Below are positions 17,114 to 26,258 of a stretch of DNA of 64,000 bases, piece by piece. The stretch is from the NCBI RefSeq assembly GCF_900100945.1, contig NZ_FNCG01000005.1, positions 248,001 to 312,000 on the forward strand, written 5' to 3'. The notes beneath the pieces were generated by a model. That model saw only the letters and a list, made by a program, of their open reading frames with translations. It had not been told where the DNA came from and searched no databases. The DNA is from Mucilaginibacter gossypii (lineage in GTDB: Bacteria; Bacteroidota; Bacteroidia; Sphingobacteriales; Sphingobacteriaceae). A program made the position numbers and the translations under genes. Numbering within the stretch: position 1 is the first letter of the stretch; every line of letters starts with the position of its first letter.

Positions 17114-18139
17114 TTAAACCCTTGTGAATTTATAAGGATATACCTTGCCCGATGCCCATTGTGCTACATACAAATTCTCGTCGTTATCCACACAAACATC
17201 GTGGGGGTTCAGGAAAATCTTTTCCGCCTGGGCCATTGGTTGCAGCACACCGTCGGTATACACTGGTTCGGTACCGCCAAGGTTGGATACTACTTTGTTG
17301 TTCTTATCTAATATGGTAGTAAAGCCGGTATTCTCCTTGCTCAGGTCGGGCGAGCGAAGTACGGCAGCGTACAAATGATCTCCCTTAATTACCGGGCGGC
17401 AAACGCATGCTCCCGGCAGTTTGATCACTTCCTGTAGTTTGCCATCCATGCTGAAGCGTTTAAAGCAATTACGGGTACGATCGGTAACCAGTAATGTCGG
17501 TGTATCATATCGCCTGTCAATCACGATACCGTGCGCATTATCCAGGTGTTCGTCGCCCTCGCCTTTACCACCGAAGAAACCTTTTAGTTTGCCATCTTTA
17601 TCATAATGGGTAACGTATTGGGCCCCGTAGCCATCGGCAATAAAAATATCGCCATTGCTGTCGATAGTAGTTTCGGTAGGAACAAATTCTTCGGCTTTTT
17701 TGTAAACGCCGGTTTCGAGCGGCACATTAATGGTCATTAAAATACGGCCATCAAGCGTGGTTTTATAAACCTGGTGTTTTACGGTATCGGTTATGAACAG
17801 CACCTCGGTACCGTTTTCATTAAACAGGGTGAGGCCATGTGCACCGGGGAAATCATGCCCCCAGGTACTTAGTAGCTTGCCCGATTTATTATAAATGAGT
17901 ACATTGTTCTTAGTCTCGTTGGTGAGCAGTAAAATGCGGCCTTTTGAATCCTGCACCATCTCGTGGCAATCATTCACCGGGTTTTTCTGCGAATCGGCCT
18001 TGCTCCAGTTTTTATCCATGCGGTAGCGCATATTTCCGTGACCGTAAATTAGCCCGTCATCTTTTGCTAACATGTCTTTAGCTATAAAAAAGCCTGCTGA
18101 TAAAACTGAAGTGTGCTTGATAAATTCTCTTCTTTCCAT
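17114..18139 (-). CDS. Exported NHL-repeat beta-propeller protein
   Basis: This 341-aa protein has a Tat-like N-terminus (MERREFIKHTSVLSAGF). Repeats such as TIDSNGDIFIADGYGAQYV, DNAHGIVIDRR and LNPHDVCVDNDENLYVAQW are typical NHL blades of a six-bladed propeller. Such domains bind sugars or proteins or act as lyases; no catalytic signature is identified here. It lies between the DUF1501 gene (204 nt upstream, gap filled by a palindrome) and the DUF2231-cytochrome gene (25 nt downstream). Confidence 0.8.
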   Translation of the reverse strand: MERREFIKHTSVLSAGFFIAKDMLAKDDGLIYGHGNMRYRMDKNWSKADSQKNPVNDCHEMVQDSKGRILLLTNETKNNVLIYNKSGKLLSTWGHDFPGAHGLTLFNENGTEVLFITDTVKHQVYKTTLDGRILMTINVPLETGVYKKAEEFVPTETTIDSNGDIFIADGYGAQYVTHYDKDGKLKGFFGGKGEGDEHLDNAHGIVIDRRYDTPTLLVTDRTRNCFKRFSMDGKLQEVIKLPGACVCRPVIKGDHLYAAVLRSPDLSKENTGFTTILDKNNKVVSNLGGTEPVYTDGVLQPMAQAEKIFLNPHDVCVDNDENLYVAQWASGKVYPYKFTRV

Positions 18140-18219
18140 ACCGTTGATTTTTATGATTGCGTTGATTTCGCTGATTATTTCTTTTGATTACACCGATTTT
18201 TTGAATCCTTGTTCATCCC

Positions 18220-18313
18220 GTCATTGCGAGGAACGAAGAAATCGCGAACTTTACAGGGGCGGACTTGCATAGCCCCTCGGCCTCCGTGCGATTGCTTCGT
18301 ACCTCGCAATGAC
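18220..18313. repeat. CATTGCGAGG inverted-repeat element, copy 1
   Basis: GTCATTGCGAGG at 18220-18231 and its exact complement at 18302-18313 bound 94 bp. The next bases inward (AACGAAGAAATCGC versus GCGATTGCTTCGTA) continue the pairing. A relative lies at 52114-52242. It sits inside the DUF1501-NHL intergenic gap, within a presumed operon. Confidence 0.75.
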
Positions 18314-18343
18314 ATAGTTGAATGGGGAGGGTTTAGGTGGGGT

Positions 18344-19801
18344 TTACGCTATGATCCCCTTCACCACATTCCCCGCTACATCCGTTAATCTATATCTTCT
18401 GCCCTGGCTTTTATAAGTTAGTTTTTTATGGTCGATACCCAATTGATTTAAGATGGTGGCATGGAAGTCATGCACGTGTACCGGATCTTTTACAATGTTG
18501 TAGCCAAACTCATCTGTTTCGCCGTAAACGATGCCGGGCTTGATACCGCCGCCGGCCATCCAGATACTGAAACAGCGCGGGTGATGGTCGCGGCCATAAT
18601 TAGCCTTTTCCAGTTTACCCTGGCTATAATTGGTTCGTCCGAATTCTCCGCCCCAGATTACCAGTGTTTCATCCAATAAACCACGTTGTTTCAAATCGGT
18701 AACCAGCGCTGCGGATGCCTGGTCTACGTCTTTAGCCTGCCCCGCCATTTCCTGCGGTAGGTTGCTGTGCTGGTCCCAGCCCTGGTGGTAAAGCTGTACA
18801 AAGCGTACGCCGTTTTCAGAAAGTTTGCGGGCCAGCAAACAGTTAGCCGCATAAGTGCCGGGAATAAGGCACTCCGGCCCGTACATCTTCACAATATCGT
18901 CCGACTCCTTGCTTACGTCCATAATTTCGGGTACCGCGGTTTGCATGCGGTAAGCCATTTCATATTGCTGTACTTTGGTGTTTATCTCCGGGTCGCCAAA
19001 CTCTTTGTAGTTCATGTCATTGAGCTCGGCCAGTTTATCCAGCATTTTACGGCGCTCGTGACGGTTCAGTCCTTCCGGATCATTCAGGTACAGGATTGGG
19101 TCTTCGCCGCTGCTGAACTGTACGCCCTGGTGAATGGAATCTAAAAAGCCATTGCTCCACAGTTTGGAATAAACTCCCTGCCCGTTTCCCTTGCCTTTAG
19201 ACAGCAATACTGTAAAGGCAGGCAGATTTTTATTCTCGCTGCCAAGACCATAACTTACCCATGAACCCATGCTGGGTCGGTTGCCCTGCTGTGCCCCGGT
19301 TTGGAAAAAGGTAAGTGCCGGATCATGATTGATGGCATCGGTGTTAAGCGATTTAATAATGCAGATATCATCGGCAATTTTACCTATATGTGGGAACATA
19401 TCGCTGATCCAGGCGCGCGACTCGCCATATTGCTTAAAATCATAAAAAGAACCTACCAGCGGGAACGAAGCCTGCTTAGCCGTCATGCCGGTAAGGATCT
19501 GGTTGCCGCGCACCGATGCCGGCAGCTCCTGCCCCATCATTTCGCGCAGCTTGGGCTTGTAATCAAATGACTCCAGTTGTGAGGGTGCCCCATCCTGGAA
19601 AAGGTAGATTACCCGCTTGGCCTTTGGCGCAAAATTGGGGATGCCGGGGATAAAATCAGCCTCGGCTTCATCTCCCTTGCCGCTAAACAGATCAGGAATG
19701 AGTAAAGAACCCAATGCTACGCTGCCAATGCCCAAACTGAGCCTGGAAAGAAACCTGCGCCGGTTGATATTAAGCCTGTTTTCTAAAAAATCTTTTTCCA
19801 T
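18344..19801 (-). CDS. DUF1501 Tat-exported protein
   Basis: This 485-aa protein has a twin-arginine signal (NRRRFLSRLSLGIGSVALG). It belongs to DUF1501, alkaline-phosphatase-superfamily-like proteins. VIWGGEFGRTNYSQ, GRDHHPRCFSIWMAGGGI and HDFHATILNQLGIDH are the characteristic C-terminal motifs with probable metal ligands. In Planctomycetes and Bacteroidota it is almost always next to a DUF1549/DUF1553 cytochrome protein, as here (4 nt gap). The reaction is not established; hydrolysis of sulfate or phosphate esters is a guess. Confidence 0.88.
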   Translation of the reverse strand: MEKDFLENRLNINRRRFLSRLSLGIGSVALGSLLIPDLFSGKGDEAEADFIPGIPNFAPKAKRVIYLFQDGAPSQLESFDYKPKLREMMGQELPASVRGNQILTGMTAKQASFPLVGSFYDFKQYGESRAWISDMFPHIGKIADDICIIKSLNTDAINHDPALTFFQTGAQQGNRPSMGSWVSYGLGSENKNLPAFTVLLSKGKGNGQGVYSKLWSNGFLDSIHQGVQFSSGEDPILYLNDPEGLNRHERRKMLDKLAELNDMNYKEFGDPEINTKVQQYEMAYRMQTAVPEIMDVSKESDDIVKMYGPECLIPGTYAANCLLARKLSENGVRFVQLYHQGWDQHSNLPQEMAGQAKDVDQASAALVTDLKQRGLLDETLVIWGGEFGRTNYSQGKLEKANYGRDHHPRCFSIWMAGGGIKPGIVYGETDEFGYNIVKDPVHVHDFHATILNQLGIDHKKLTYKSQGRRYRLTDVAGNVVKGIIA

Positions 19802-19805
19802 GTGC

Positions 19806-22124
19806 TCAGGTTTTTGTTATGGCTTCTTCCAGATTATACATGGTATCAACCACTTTCATCATAGCTGCCAGTGTTATTTTATCCAAATTGGCCGGTACTG
19901 GATATTCGCCCACGGTTAGCAGTTTTTCGGCATCCGCCTTTTTCATAGTTTTTAGTTCATCTGTATAGTATGAAGTTAAAATAGCCAGTTCTTTTTGCTC
20001 CGGATGGCGGCATAGGATCAACCGGAAAGCTTTGGTGATCTTTGCTGTCGATGTGCTTTTGTCCTGCAAAAGTTTTGCCGCTAAAACCCTCGCGCTTTCC
20101 AACACTGTTGGATCGTTCAGCATTACCAGTGCCTGCAATGGGGTATTGGTACGCAGGCGTTTTACTTCGCACTGGTCGCGGTTGCTGGCATCAAAAATAC
20201 CTAAGGATGCTGGCGGAACGGTACGTTTAATTAGGGTATACATTCCCCTGCGGTACAGGTTTGGCCCGTGCACCTGTTTGTAATTCGCCAAAATCCCCCT
20301 GCCCGAGGTGGCATTTTCCCAAAGGCCGGGCGGCTGGTAAGGGTTAACACTCGGGCCGCCAATGGTTGGATTAAGCAGCCCGCTGCTGGCCAGCACCAGG
20401 TCACGAACAAATTCGGCAGGTAAACGGCCCCTTGGGCCCCGGGCTAATAAAGTATTATCCGGATCTTCCTTCAGTTTTTCGGGTGTGGCCGCTGCCGATT
20501 GCCGATAAGTGGCCGACATTACCATCTGTTTTACCAGCCGTTTAATATTCCAGCCATGATCGCGGAAATCAACAGCCAGCCAGTCCAGCAATTCCGGGTG
20601 CGATGGCAGATCGCCCTGCATACCGAAATCGCCAGAGCTTTTTACGATGCCCTTGCCAAAAAACTCCTGCCACATCTGGTTTACAAATACACGGGCGGTA
20701 AGCGGGTTGTTTTTGTTGAACAGCCATTCGGCCAAACCCAGGCGGTTTTTTGGGTAGTTATTGGTAAATGGCAAAATGGATTTGGGCGTACCGGCCTGCA
20801 CCTCATCGCCATGGGCATCGTAGTTACCTCGTTTGAGGATGTAGGTTGGCCGCACCTTGTCACTATCCGTCATTATGGATACGATGAGCTTATCGGTATC
20901 GCGCTTATTCACAAAAGTCAGGATCTTTTTAACATCCTCATTGCTGATCTTCATCATGGGGTTTTTAGCGTAGGTTTCAGGCCCGCCCACGGTTGATTGC
21001 AAGCCCACTTCTTTCACATTGTTAAAAAAGGCATAAACCTGGTAGTACTCTTTTTGCGAAAAAGGGTCGTATTTATGATCATGACAATGAGCGCATTCCA
21101 ATGTGACGCCCAATAGTGCTTTGCCGAAGGTATTGGTTCGGTCGGTTACATAACTAACCCGGTATTCCTCATCAATTACGCCTCCTTCTTCGGTTATTTT
21201 ATGGTTGCGGTTAAAGCCTGTAGCCAGCAACTGCTCCTTAGTGGCGTTGGGTAGTTGATCGCCCGCCAGTTGCCAGGTAATAAACTTATCATAAGGCAGG
21301 TTTTCGTTATAGGCATGGATCACCCAGTCGCGCCATGGCCATTGGGTGCGGTAATTATCATCCTGATAACCGTGCGAGTCGGCATAGCGGGCAACATCCA
21401 GCCAGTGCAGCGCCATTTTTTCGCCGTATTGCGGAGTTGCCATCAGCTTGTCCACCATTTTTTCGTAAGCATTGGCGCTTTTATCGGCTAAAAACTCATC
21501 CATTAAAGCAAGAGATGGCGGCAGACCGGTCAAATCGAGTGAAATGCGTTTCAGCAGGCGTTCTTTATCCGCTTCGGGATTAGGCTCCAGGCTGGCCTGC
21601 TCCATTTTTTGCAGTACGAAGTTATCGATAGCATTTTTAGGCCATGCCGCGTTTTTTACCTGCGGAACCGGGTAATTTCGCGGAGCGACAAAAGCCCAGT
21701 GCTTTTCATATTTGGCGCCCTGTTTTATCCACTTGTGAATGAGTTGAACTTCATAGGGTGATAACCTCTTTAAATTGGATGACGCCGGCGGCATCTGCTC
21801 GGTGGTGTCTTTGGTAGAGATTCGGCGATAAACCTCCGATTGCATAGGATCTCCGGGGACGAGTGCATGCGATGATGGGTTATCTTTTAATGCCTTATAG
21901 GCGCTCTCCGGAAGATCAAGCCTAAGGTCGGCTTCACGATGAGAGGCATCAGGGCCGTGGCATTTATAGCACTTGTCTGAAAGTATTGGGCGGATATTAA
22001 AGTTGTAGCTGATGGTATCGGGCACCTGTTCTTCGGCTATCCCGCCCGATGAATGGCAGGAATAAAGCGTGTACAGCATGCAGATGGCTATTGTAAGCCA
22101 CACATAATACAACTTCCGGTACAT
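19806..22124 (-). CDS. Planctomycete-type cytochrome lipoprotein, PSCyt1-DUF1549-DUF1553
   Basis: This 772-aa protein has a lipobox at YTLYSC. A PSCyt1 cytochrome domain with CYKCHGPDASHRE follows, with distal QMPPASSNLKRL. DUF1549 (PSCyt2) contains ALHWLDVARYADSHGYQDD and a second CxxCH, CAHCHDHKYDPFSQ. DUF1553 (PSD1) contains VFVNQMWQEFFGKG and RLPAEFVRDL. It is probably surface or periplasmic, with covalent haem. The ATG at 22124 was chosen because it begins the lipoprotein signal and lies about 20 nt from the predicted transcript start. It is the first gene of the four-gene operon. Confidence 0.88.
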   Translation of the reverse strand: MYRKLYYVWLTIAICMLYTLYSCHSSGGIAEEQVPDTISYNFNIRPILSDKCYKCHGPDASHREADLRLDLPESAYKALKDNPSSHALVPGDPMQSEVYRRISTKDTTEQMPPASSNLKRLSPYEVQLIHKWIKQGAKYEKHWAFVAPRNYPVPQVKNAAWPKNAIDNFVLQKMEQASLEPNPEADKERLLKRISLDLTGLPPSLALMDEFLADKSANAYEKMVDKLMATPQYGEKMALHWLDVARYADSHGYQDDNYRTQWPWRDWVIHAYNENLPYDKFITWQLAGDQLPNATKEQLLATGFNRNHKITEEGGVIDEEYRVSYVTDRTNTFGKALLGVTLECAHCHDHKYDPFSQKEYYQVYAFFNNVKEVGLQSTVGGPETYAKNPMMKISNEDVKKILTFVNKRDTDKLIVSIMTDSDKVRPTYILKRGNYDAHGDEVQAGTPKSILPFTNNYPKNRLGLAEWLFNKNNPLTARVFVNQMWQEFFGKGIVKSSGDFGMQGDLPSHPELLDWLAVDFRDHGWNIKRLVKQMVMSATYRQSAAATPEKLKEDPDNTLLARGPRGRLPAEFVRDLVLASSGLLNPTIGGPSVNPYQPPGLWENATSGRGILANYKQVHGPNLYRRGMYTLIKRTVPPASLGIFDASNRDQCEVKRLRTNTPLQALVMLNDPTVLESARVLAAKLLQDKSTSTAKITKAFRLILCRHPEQKELAILTSYYTDELKTMKKADAEKLLTVGEYPVPANLDKITLAAMMKVVDTMYNLEEAITKT

Positions 22125-22150
22125 GGGTTTAAAATTGGTTAAACAGAAAT

Positions 22151-22182
22151 TAAAGTTATATAATTTATAGCACAATTTGCAA
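22151..22182 (-). promoter_or_regulatory. Promoter of the planctomycete-type cytochrome operon
   Basis: On the minus strand TTG (22182-22180), a 21-nt spacer and TAACTTTA (22158-22151) fit the consensus with one mismatch. Transcription would start about 20 nt before the ATG at 22124. Confidence 0.5.
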
Positions 22183-22199
22183 ATACATATTTATGTATT
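22182..22199. promoter_or_regulatory. Perfect 18-nt dyad overlapping the -33 region
   Basis: AATACATA and TATGTATT form an exact dyad with a 2-nt centre. Its edge touches the predicted -33 TTG of the operon promoter, the classic position for a repressor. The binding protein is unknown. Confidence 0.5.
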
Positions 22200-22359
22200 C
22201 AAATTGATTTAGCGGGGGCAATATAGCATGAAAAATGATATGTTCATACATTTTGTACAAATGTTTTAACATACGCGCAAAGGAGGGCATTTTTAAAAGA
22301 ATAAAAACGGAATAGCCGATGGCCAATAAATTGAATTTGACTGGCTAATATTTGTTTTT

Positions 22360-22863
22360 TTAATATAAAGGAGCAATGTTCTGATTGCTCATCTTTTCCA
22401 ACTTTTTAATATCCCGGTAAACGATATATAAGGGGATGATCCCAAAAATACCGAAGCAGCAGTCAATGAACCGCCAGTAAACGGGGATACCGCGGATTGG
22501 GCCGGCAATAAAGGCCAGCGGGAACACCATTACACAGGCAATCATGCCAAACTCAATTATCCAAATGTTTTTAACCGGGTCTTTCAGCGGGCCAACAAAT
22601 GCCATAGCAATAACAAGGTGACCGAAAGCCAGCCAGTCGGTACCATAAGCCAGGTAAGGATAGTTTTGATTGGTTGTTTTTACTGCGAGATAAACATTGG
22701 TTAGCCAGTTCTGCATAAATCCCGGAGATACGGAGGCATGATTAGCAAGCCAGGCAAGTTCAGTTTCGATAGGGAAAGCGGTTACACCACTTAGTACCAG
22801 ACCGATGATAAATACAGTTACCCAGGTTTTTATTTTTTTGCGAAGTTCAGGTTCGGTTTTCAT
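22360..22863 (-). CDS. Hypothetical integral membrane protein
   Basis: This 167-aa protein has four hydrophobic segments (about residues 13-31, 77-92, 100-122 and 130-150) separated by short loops. The first periplasmic loop contains SPGFMQNWLTNVYLAVKTT. It has no recognised domain name. It is monocistronic or weakly linked to the TonB-domain gene 47 nt upstream. Confidence 0.65.
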   Translation of the reverse strand: MKTEPELRKKIKTWVTVFIIGLVLSGVTAFPIETELAWLANHASVSPGFMQNWLTNVYLAVKTTNQNYPYLAYGTDWLAFGHLVIAMAFVGPLKDPVKNIWIIEFGMIACVMVFPLAFIAGPIRGIPVYWRFIDCCFGIFGIIPLYIVYRDIKKLEKMSNQNIAPLY

Positions 22864-22910
22864 AACAAGGGCAAGTTAGGGAATTTGGTGGTATATTCTC
22901 CCTTTAGGGG

Positions 22911-23585
22911 TTAGTGGGCGCAATACTTCTTTATAAAATTATCGGCCTTATCGCTGCCTATGTTGCGGATAAAATTCCAGTCATGACAGGCACCTTCTTT
23001 GTCGCCTTGTTTAAATTTTTCGCCGGCCTGGCTTAATACATCGTTTATAAAATCATCGTCGTAGCCAAGTTGTTTTTTTAGGTTAATAATGATAGCCTCT
23101 TTGGTGGTATCGGCCTTGCCTTTATATTTATTGCTGTAGTAATTGGTCACTGCGTTTTCCAGTTCCTGCTGAGCTTTATAGCTGGCAATGGCGCTTTGCA
23201 TATCGCGGATGCTGGCAGGCCCGCAACGTGCGGGATCAGGGTCAAAACGGATGGGTTGAACGATATTAGTTTTAAGATTATACCCCGCCGGAACCACCCA
23301 CTGGCCCGATGTAAGTTTAATAACCCTCAAAGCTTCATCGTCAAGGTCGATACCGGGGCCATCCTGTACTTTAGCATCATGTACCACACCGTCTTTATCA
23401 ACCATAAACGAAACATTGATGGTTCCCGAAATACAATTTTGCCGCGAATATTCAGGATAAATGATCTTTGTCTTCAGAAAATTGTTAAACGCCTGCTGTC
23501 CACCTTTAAACGCAGGCTGTTGGCCAAGCAAATAGCCCGCTGTAAAAATGATCAACGCGATATGGAGACAAAGGGCTTTAAGCAT
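22911..23585 (-). CDS. Secreted protein with TonB C-terminal-like domain
   Basis: This 224-aa protein has a signal peptide (cleavage near YLLGQQ, about residue 22) and a TonB_C domain (about residues 40-115), including IIYPEYSRQNCISGTINVSF and VVHDAKVQDGPGIDLDDEAL. In Bacteroidota such energy-transducer-like domains also occur in periplasmic proteins without the membrane anchor, as here. The C-terminal 100 residues are helical and charged. The stop codon lies in a CCCTAA-type repeat. Confidence 0.78.
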   Translation of the reverse strand: MLKALCLHIALIIFTAGYLLGQQPAFKGGQQAFNNFLKTKIIYPEYSRQNCISGTINVSFMVDKDGVVHDAKVQDGPGIDLDDEALRVIKLTSGQWVVPAGYNLKTNIVQPIRFDPDPARCGPASIRDMQSAIASYKAQQELENAVTNYYSNKYKGKADTTKEAIIINLKKQLGYDDDFINDVLSQAGEKFKQGDKEGACHDWNFIRNIGSDKADNFIKKYCAH

Positions 23586-23752
23586 AGTATAAATATCGAC
23601 AATAAATTGTGGATTATGTTTAGATAGCCTTAGAAAGAATTATGGTTGAATAACTAAACGGATAGTCATATTTGTTTTCAGTATCCCATTTGCAAGCGGC
23701 TTGCCAATCAACTTGCTGTAATTGGCTGACCACCTGTTTTATATGTATAACT

Positions 23753-23787
23753 AAATCTGAAATTGAAAATCCGAATTCTCAAATCAA
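23753..23787. repeat. Heptamer array H9 overlapping the VOC gene stop
   Basis: Five 7-nt units beginning AAAT or AATT (for example AAATCTG and AAATTGA) run to 23787. The stop codon of the minus-strand VOC gene (23784-23786) is inside the last unit. Confidence 0.6.
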
Positions 23788-24206
23788 AGTACCTGGTTAA
23801 ACTCCAACCGTTCGCCATCCGGCCCGGTGATGTTGAAATATTTGCAGCCATCTTTCCAGAATTGTAAAAACACGGGCTCTGGTTCGATCACGTTGAAGCC
23901 AGCTTCTTTAATAGTTTTAAAGGCGAGGTTGATATCATCAACATCAAAGGCTACGTGATCAATGTGCCCGTTTGATCTTGAACGGATCTCGGCCAGCGAA
24001 GCTTCAGGCAATTGGTAAAGCTCCATGATCATATTGCCGCGCTGCATCATAACGCAGGTGCCGGTACCGCCGTTATCGGTAAAAGGGGCTTGCATTACAT
24101 TGTTAAAGCCCAGTCTGGCGTAAAATTGTTGTGATGCTTCAATATTGGTTACCGGCACACCGATATGTTGTATTCCGTTTATTGCTAAATTTATATGGTT
24201 GCTCAT
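23784..24206 (-). CDS. VOC-superfamily (glyoxalase-like) protein
   Basis: This 140-aa single-module protein matches the vicinal-oxygen-chelate fold, with GIQHIGVPVTNIEASQQFY at the N-terminus, GHIDHVAFDVDDINLAFKTI in the middle and FNITGPDGERLEFNQV at the end. These contain the usual His and Glu metal-ligand positions. The family includes glyoxalases, dioxygenases and resistance proteins; the substrate cannot be assigned. The adjacent divergent gene is bshA, a thiol synthesis enzyme, which makes a thiol-dependent role possible but unproven. Confidence 0.82.
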   Translation of the reverse strand: MSNHINLAINGIQHIGVPVTNIEASQQFYARLGFNNVMQAPFTDNGGTGTCVMMQRGNMIMELYQLPEASLAEIRSRSNGHIDHVAFDVDDINLAFKTIKEAGFNVIEPEPVFLQFWKDGCKYFNITGPDGERLEFNQVL

Positions 24207-24383
24207 GTTGATAATCAGTTGTTTATTATGGATTTAATATATGTTTAAACACTCGGTAACAGATATGGTTGGCAACGCCGGCAAAATAAATATGCAAGTA
24301 ATTATCATCCATCCATCATTTTACACAAGCTTAACACATTTGATGTAAATTGCAGTTAAACTTGCACCAATTAAAACATATTA

Positions 24384-25538
24384 ATGAAGATCGGAATTGT
24401 TTGTTACCCAACCTTTGGCGGAAGCGGGGTTGTTGCCACTGAACTTGGTAAAGCCCTTGCAGACCGTGGTCACCAGGTTCATTTTGTGACCTATAACCAG
24501 CCGGCGCGGTTGGATCTCTTTTCCGAAAACCTGTTTTATCACGAAGTTTCGGTTTCCAACTATCCGCTGTTCGATTTTCCGCCCTACGAGCTGGCCCTGG
24601 CAAGCAGGCTGGTTGATGTGGTGCGTCATGAACAATTGGATGTACTGCATGTGCATTATGCTATACCCCATGCTTCGGCCGCGTTTATGGCCAAGCAAAT
24701 ATTAATGACCTATGGCATTTACATCCCGGTGGTAACTACGCTGCACGGTACAGATATTACGTTGGTTGGTAAAGACCGCACCTTTAAACCGGTTGTTACT
24801 TTTTCCATTAACCAAAGTGATGGTGTAACAGCCGTATCGCAAAACCTTAAAGAGGATACCTATAAGTTTTTTGATATTAAGAAGGATATCCTCGTGATCC
24901 CTAACTTTATTGACCTTAGCAGGTTTAGCCTAAAACCTAAAGATCATTTTAAGAAAGCGATTGCACCTTCGGGCGAAAAGATCCTGGTGCATACCTCCAA
25001 CTTCCGTAAGGTAAAACGTACCGAAGATGTAGTGAAGATTTTTGCTAAAGTAATTAAAAAGATCCCGTCGAAACTGCTGATGGTAGGCGACGGCCCCGAA
25101 CGTTCCATGTGCGAACAGCTTTGCCGCGATTTGGGCGTTACCGATAACGTGCGTTTTTTAGGTAAACAGGATGCTGTTGAAGAGATCCTTTCAGTATCCG
25201 ATTTGTTCCTGATGCCATCGCAATCAGAAAGTTTTGGTTTAGCAGCGCTTGAAGCTATGGCTTGTAAAGTGCCGGTGATCAGCAGTAATGCCGGTGGTTT
25301 GCCCGAATTAAATATTGATGGCGTAACAGGCTTTTTGAAAGAGCCAGGAGATGTAGAAGGTATGGCAGAAAAAGCAATATTTATTTTGGAGGATGAAGAA
25401 CGTTTAGCTAAATTTAAAGAAAATGCACTGGCACACGCCAAAGAGTTTGAATTATCTACCATTTTGCCCAAATATGAAAACTTTTACCTTGAGGTAATTG
25501 AGCAAAATAAAGCTAAGCTGTTTAACCAACAGTTGTAA
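24384..25538 (+). CDS. bshA: N-acetyl-alpha-D-glucosaminyl L-malate synthase
   Basis: This 384-aa GT4-family glycosyltransferase performs the first step of bacillithiol synthesis, joining UDP-GlcNAc to L-malate. Features are the N-terminal GGSGVVATELGKALADRGH, HVHYAIPHASAAF, TTLHGTDITLVG, and the C-terminal donor-site motif ESFGLAALEAMA followed by SSNAGGLPE. Length and all motifs match BshA closely. Many Bacteroidota make bacillithiol, with bsh genes scattered, and no bshB or bshC is in the window. Confidence 0.93.
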   Translation: MKIGIVCYPTFGGSGVVATELGKALADRGHQVHFVTYNQPARLDLFSENLFYHEVSVSNYPLFDFPPYELALASRLVDVVRHEQLDVLHVHYAIPHASAAFMAKQILMTYGIYIPVVTTLHGTDITLVGKDRTFKPVVTFSINQSDGVTAVSQNLKEDTYKFFDIKKDILVIPNFIDLSRFSLKPKDHFKKAIAPSGEKILVHTSNFRKVKRTEDVVKIFAKVIKKIPSKLLMVGDGPERSMCEQLCRDLGVTDNVRFLGKQDAVEEILSVSDLFLMPSQSESFGLAALEAMACKVPVISSNAGGLPELNIDGVTGFLKEPGDVEGMAEKAIFILEDEERLAKFKENALAHAKEFELSTILPKYENFYLEVIEQNKAKLFNQQL

Positions 25539-25632
25539 TAAACCTGATACAATTCAAAAAATATTCTTTAAAAGTTAAATTTTATCGGTTTCGTTAATTA
25601 ATTTAGTTTTTCACTCCTAAAAGTTAAAACTT

Positions 25633-25824
25633 ATGGCAAAGCACACACTAAAAAGCGGACAACTCCTTAAGTACATCGGAAAGAAATGGAAAAACCTGCA
25701 CATTGGTCATCCATTAAAATTTATGGGGTACGATGAGAATAGTTTCGCCGACATCTGGGTGGAATACCAGGGTAAATTAATGCTTCTGGCACTTAAGGAT
25801 GTGGAAACACTAAGCGTTGCTTAA
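25633..25824 (+). CDS. Small conserved-looking protein, function unknown
   Basis: This 63-aa protein has a basic N-terminal half (KSGQLLKYIGKKWKNLHIGH) and a beta-rich acidic C-terminal half ending VETLSVA. It has no signal peptide or membrane segment. The compact size suggests a small beta-barrel, but no family is recognised. It is followed by a strong terminator, which supports real expression. Confidence 0.6.
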   Translation: MAKHTLKSGQLLKYIGKKWKNLHIGHPLKFMGYDENSFADIWVEYQGKLMLLALKDVETLSVA

Positions 25825-25861
25825 GTAGATAACTTGAGCCGGTCTGTTCAAAAGACAAGGG

Positions 25862-25906
25862 AAAATAGCCTTACTCATGCATACGTGCTAAGTAAGGCTA
25901 TTTTAT
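25862..25906 (+). terminator. Terminator after the 63-aa gene
   Basis: AAAATAGCCTTACT at 25862-25875 is exactly complementary to 25891-25904 (14 bp), with a T-rich tail. The 15-nt loop contains GCATACGTGC, itself palindromic. Confidence 0.85.
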
Positions 25907-25919
25907 TTTGTAGATTTTA

Positions 25920-26194
25920 GATCCCCTCTCTTGAGAGTAATAGCCCATCAAGAGCAGATGATGAATTAGACTGGAAATTACAAGCGGTATAGTTGACTCA
26001 CCCGGTCTACGCTACGCTGGACCACCCTCTCTGCCCTTTGGGCAAAGAGGGTAAAGAAAAATAAAAGAGAAAATCTCCTCTTTACGCTTGCGTAGAGAGG
26101 GGTGACGAGTGCAGCGATGTCGGGGTGAGTCGATATGCGCGATGATTTTCATGACTATGCCTTTTTATGGGCTATTACTCTCAAGAGGGGAATC
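25920..26194. repeat. Nested palindromic element, about 275 bp
   Basis: The outer arms 25920-25948 and 26167-26194 are reverse complements apart from one indel and one or two mismatches (core TTGAGAGTAATAGCCCAT). Inside lies a second imperfect inverted repeat with arms near 25992-26032 (TTGACTCACCC) and 26095-26135 (GGGTGAGTCGA). The gap 25825-26258 holds no gene other than this element. It looks like one mobile palindrome inserted into another. Confidence 0.7.
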
Positions 26195-26218
26195 GCACAT
26201 CCCGAGCTTTTAAAACTT

Positions 26219-26248
26219 TTGTTTTAGAACAAAAGAAACCTATATTAG
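26219..26248 (+). promoter_or_regulatory. Promoter of the fluoride-riboswitch transcript
   Basis: TTG at 26219-26221, a 19-nt spacer and TATATTAG at 26241-26248 (one mismatch to TAnnTTTG). Transcription would start about 4-8 nt before the riboswitch. Confidence 0.6.
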
Positions 26249-26258
26249 CATCACAAAA

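Noticed and set aside
20499-20996. 165-codon frame opposite the DUF1553 gene
   Set aside because: The minus-strand protein is a clear family member; the opposite frame resembles nothing.
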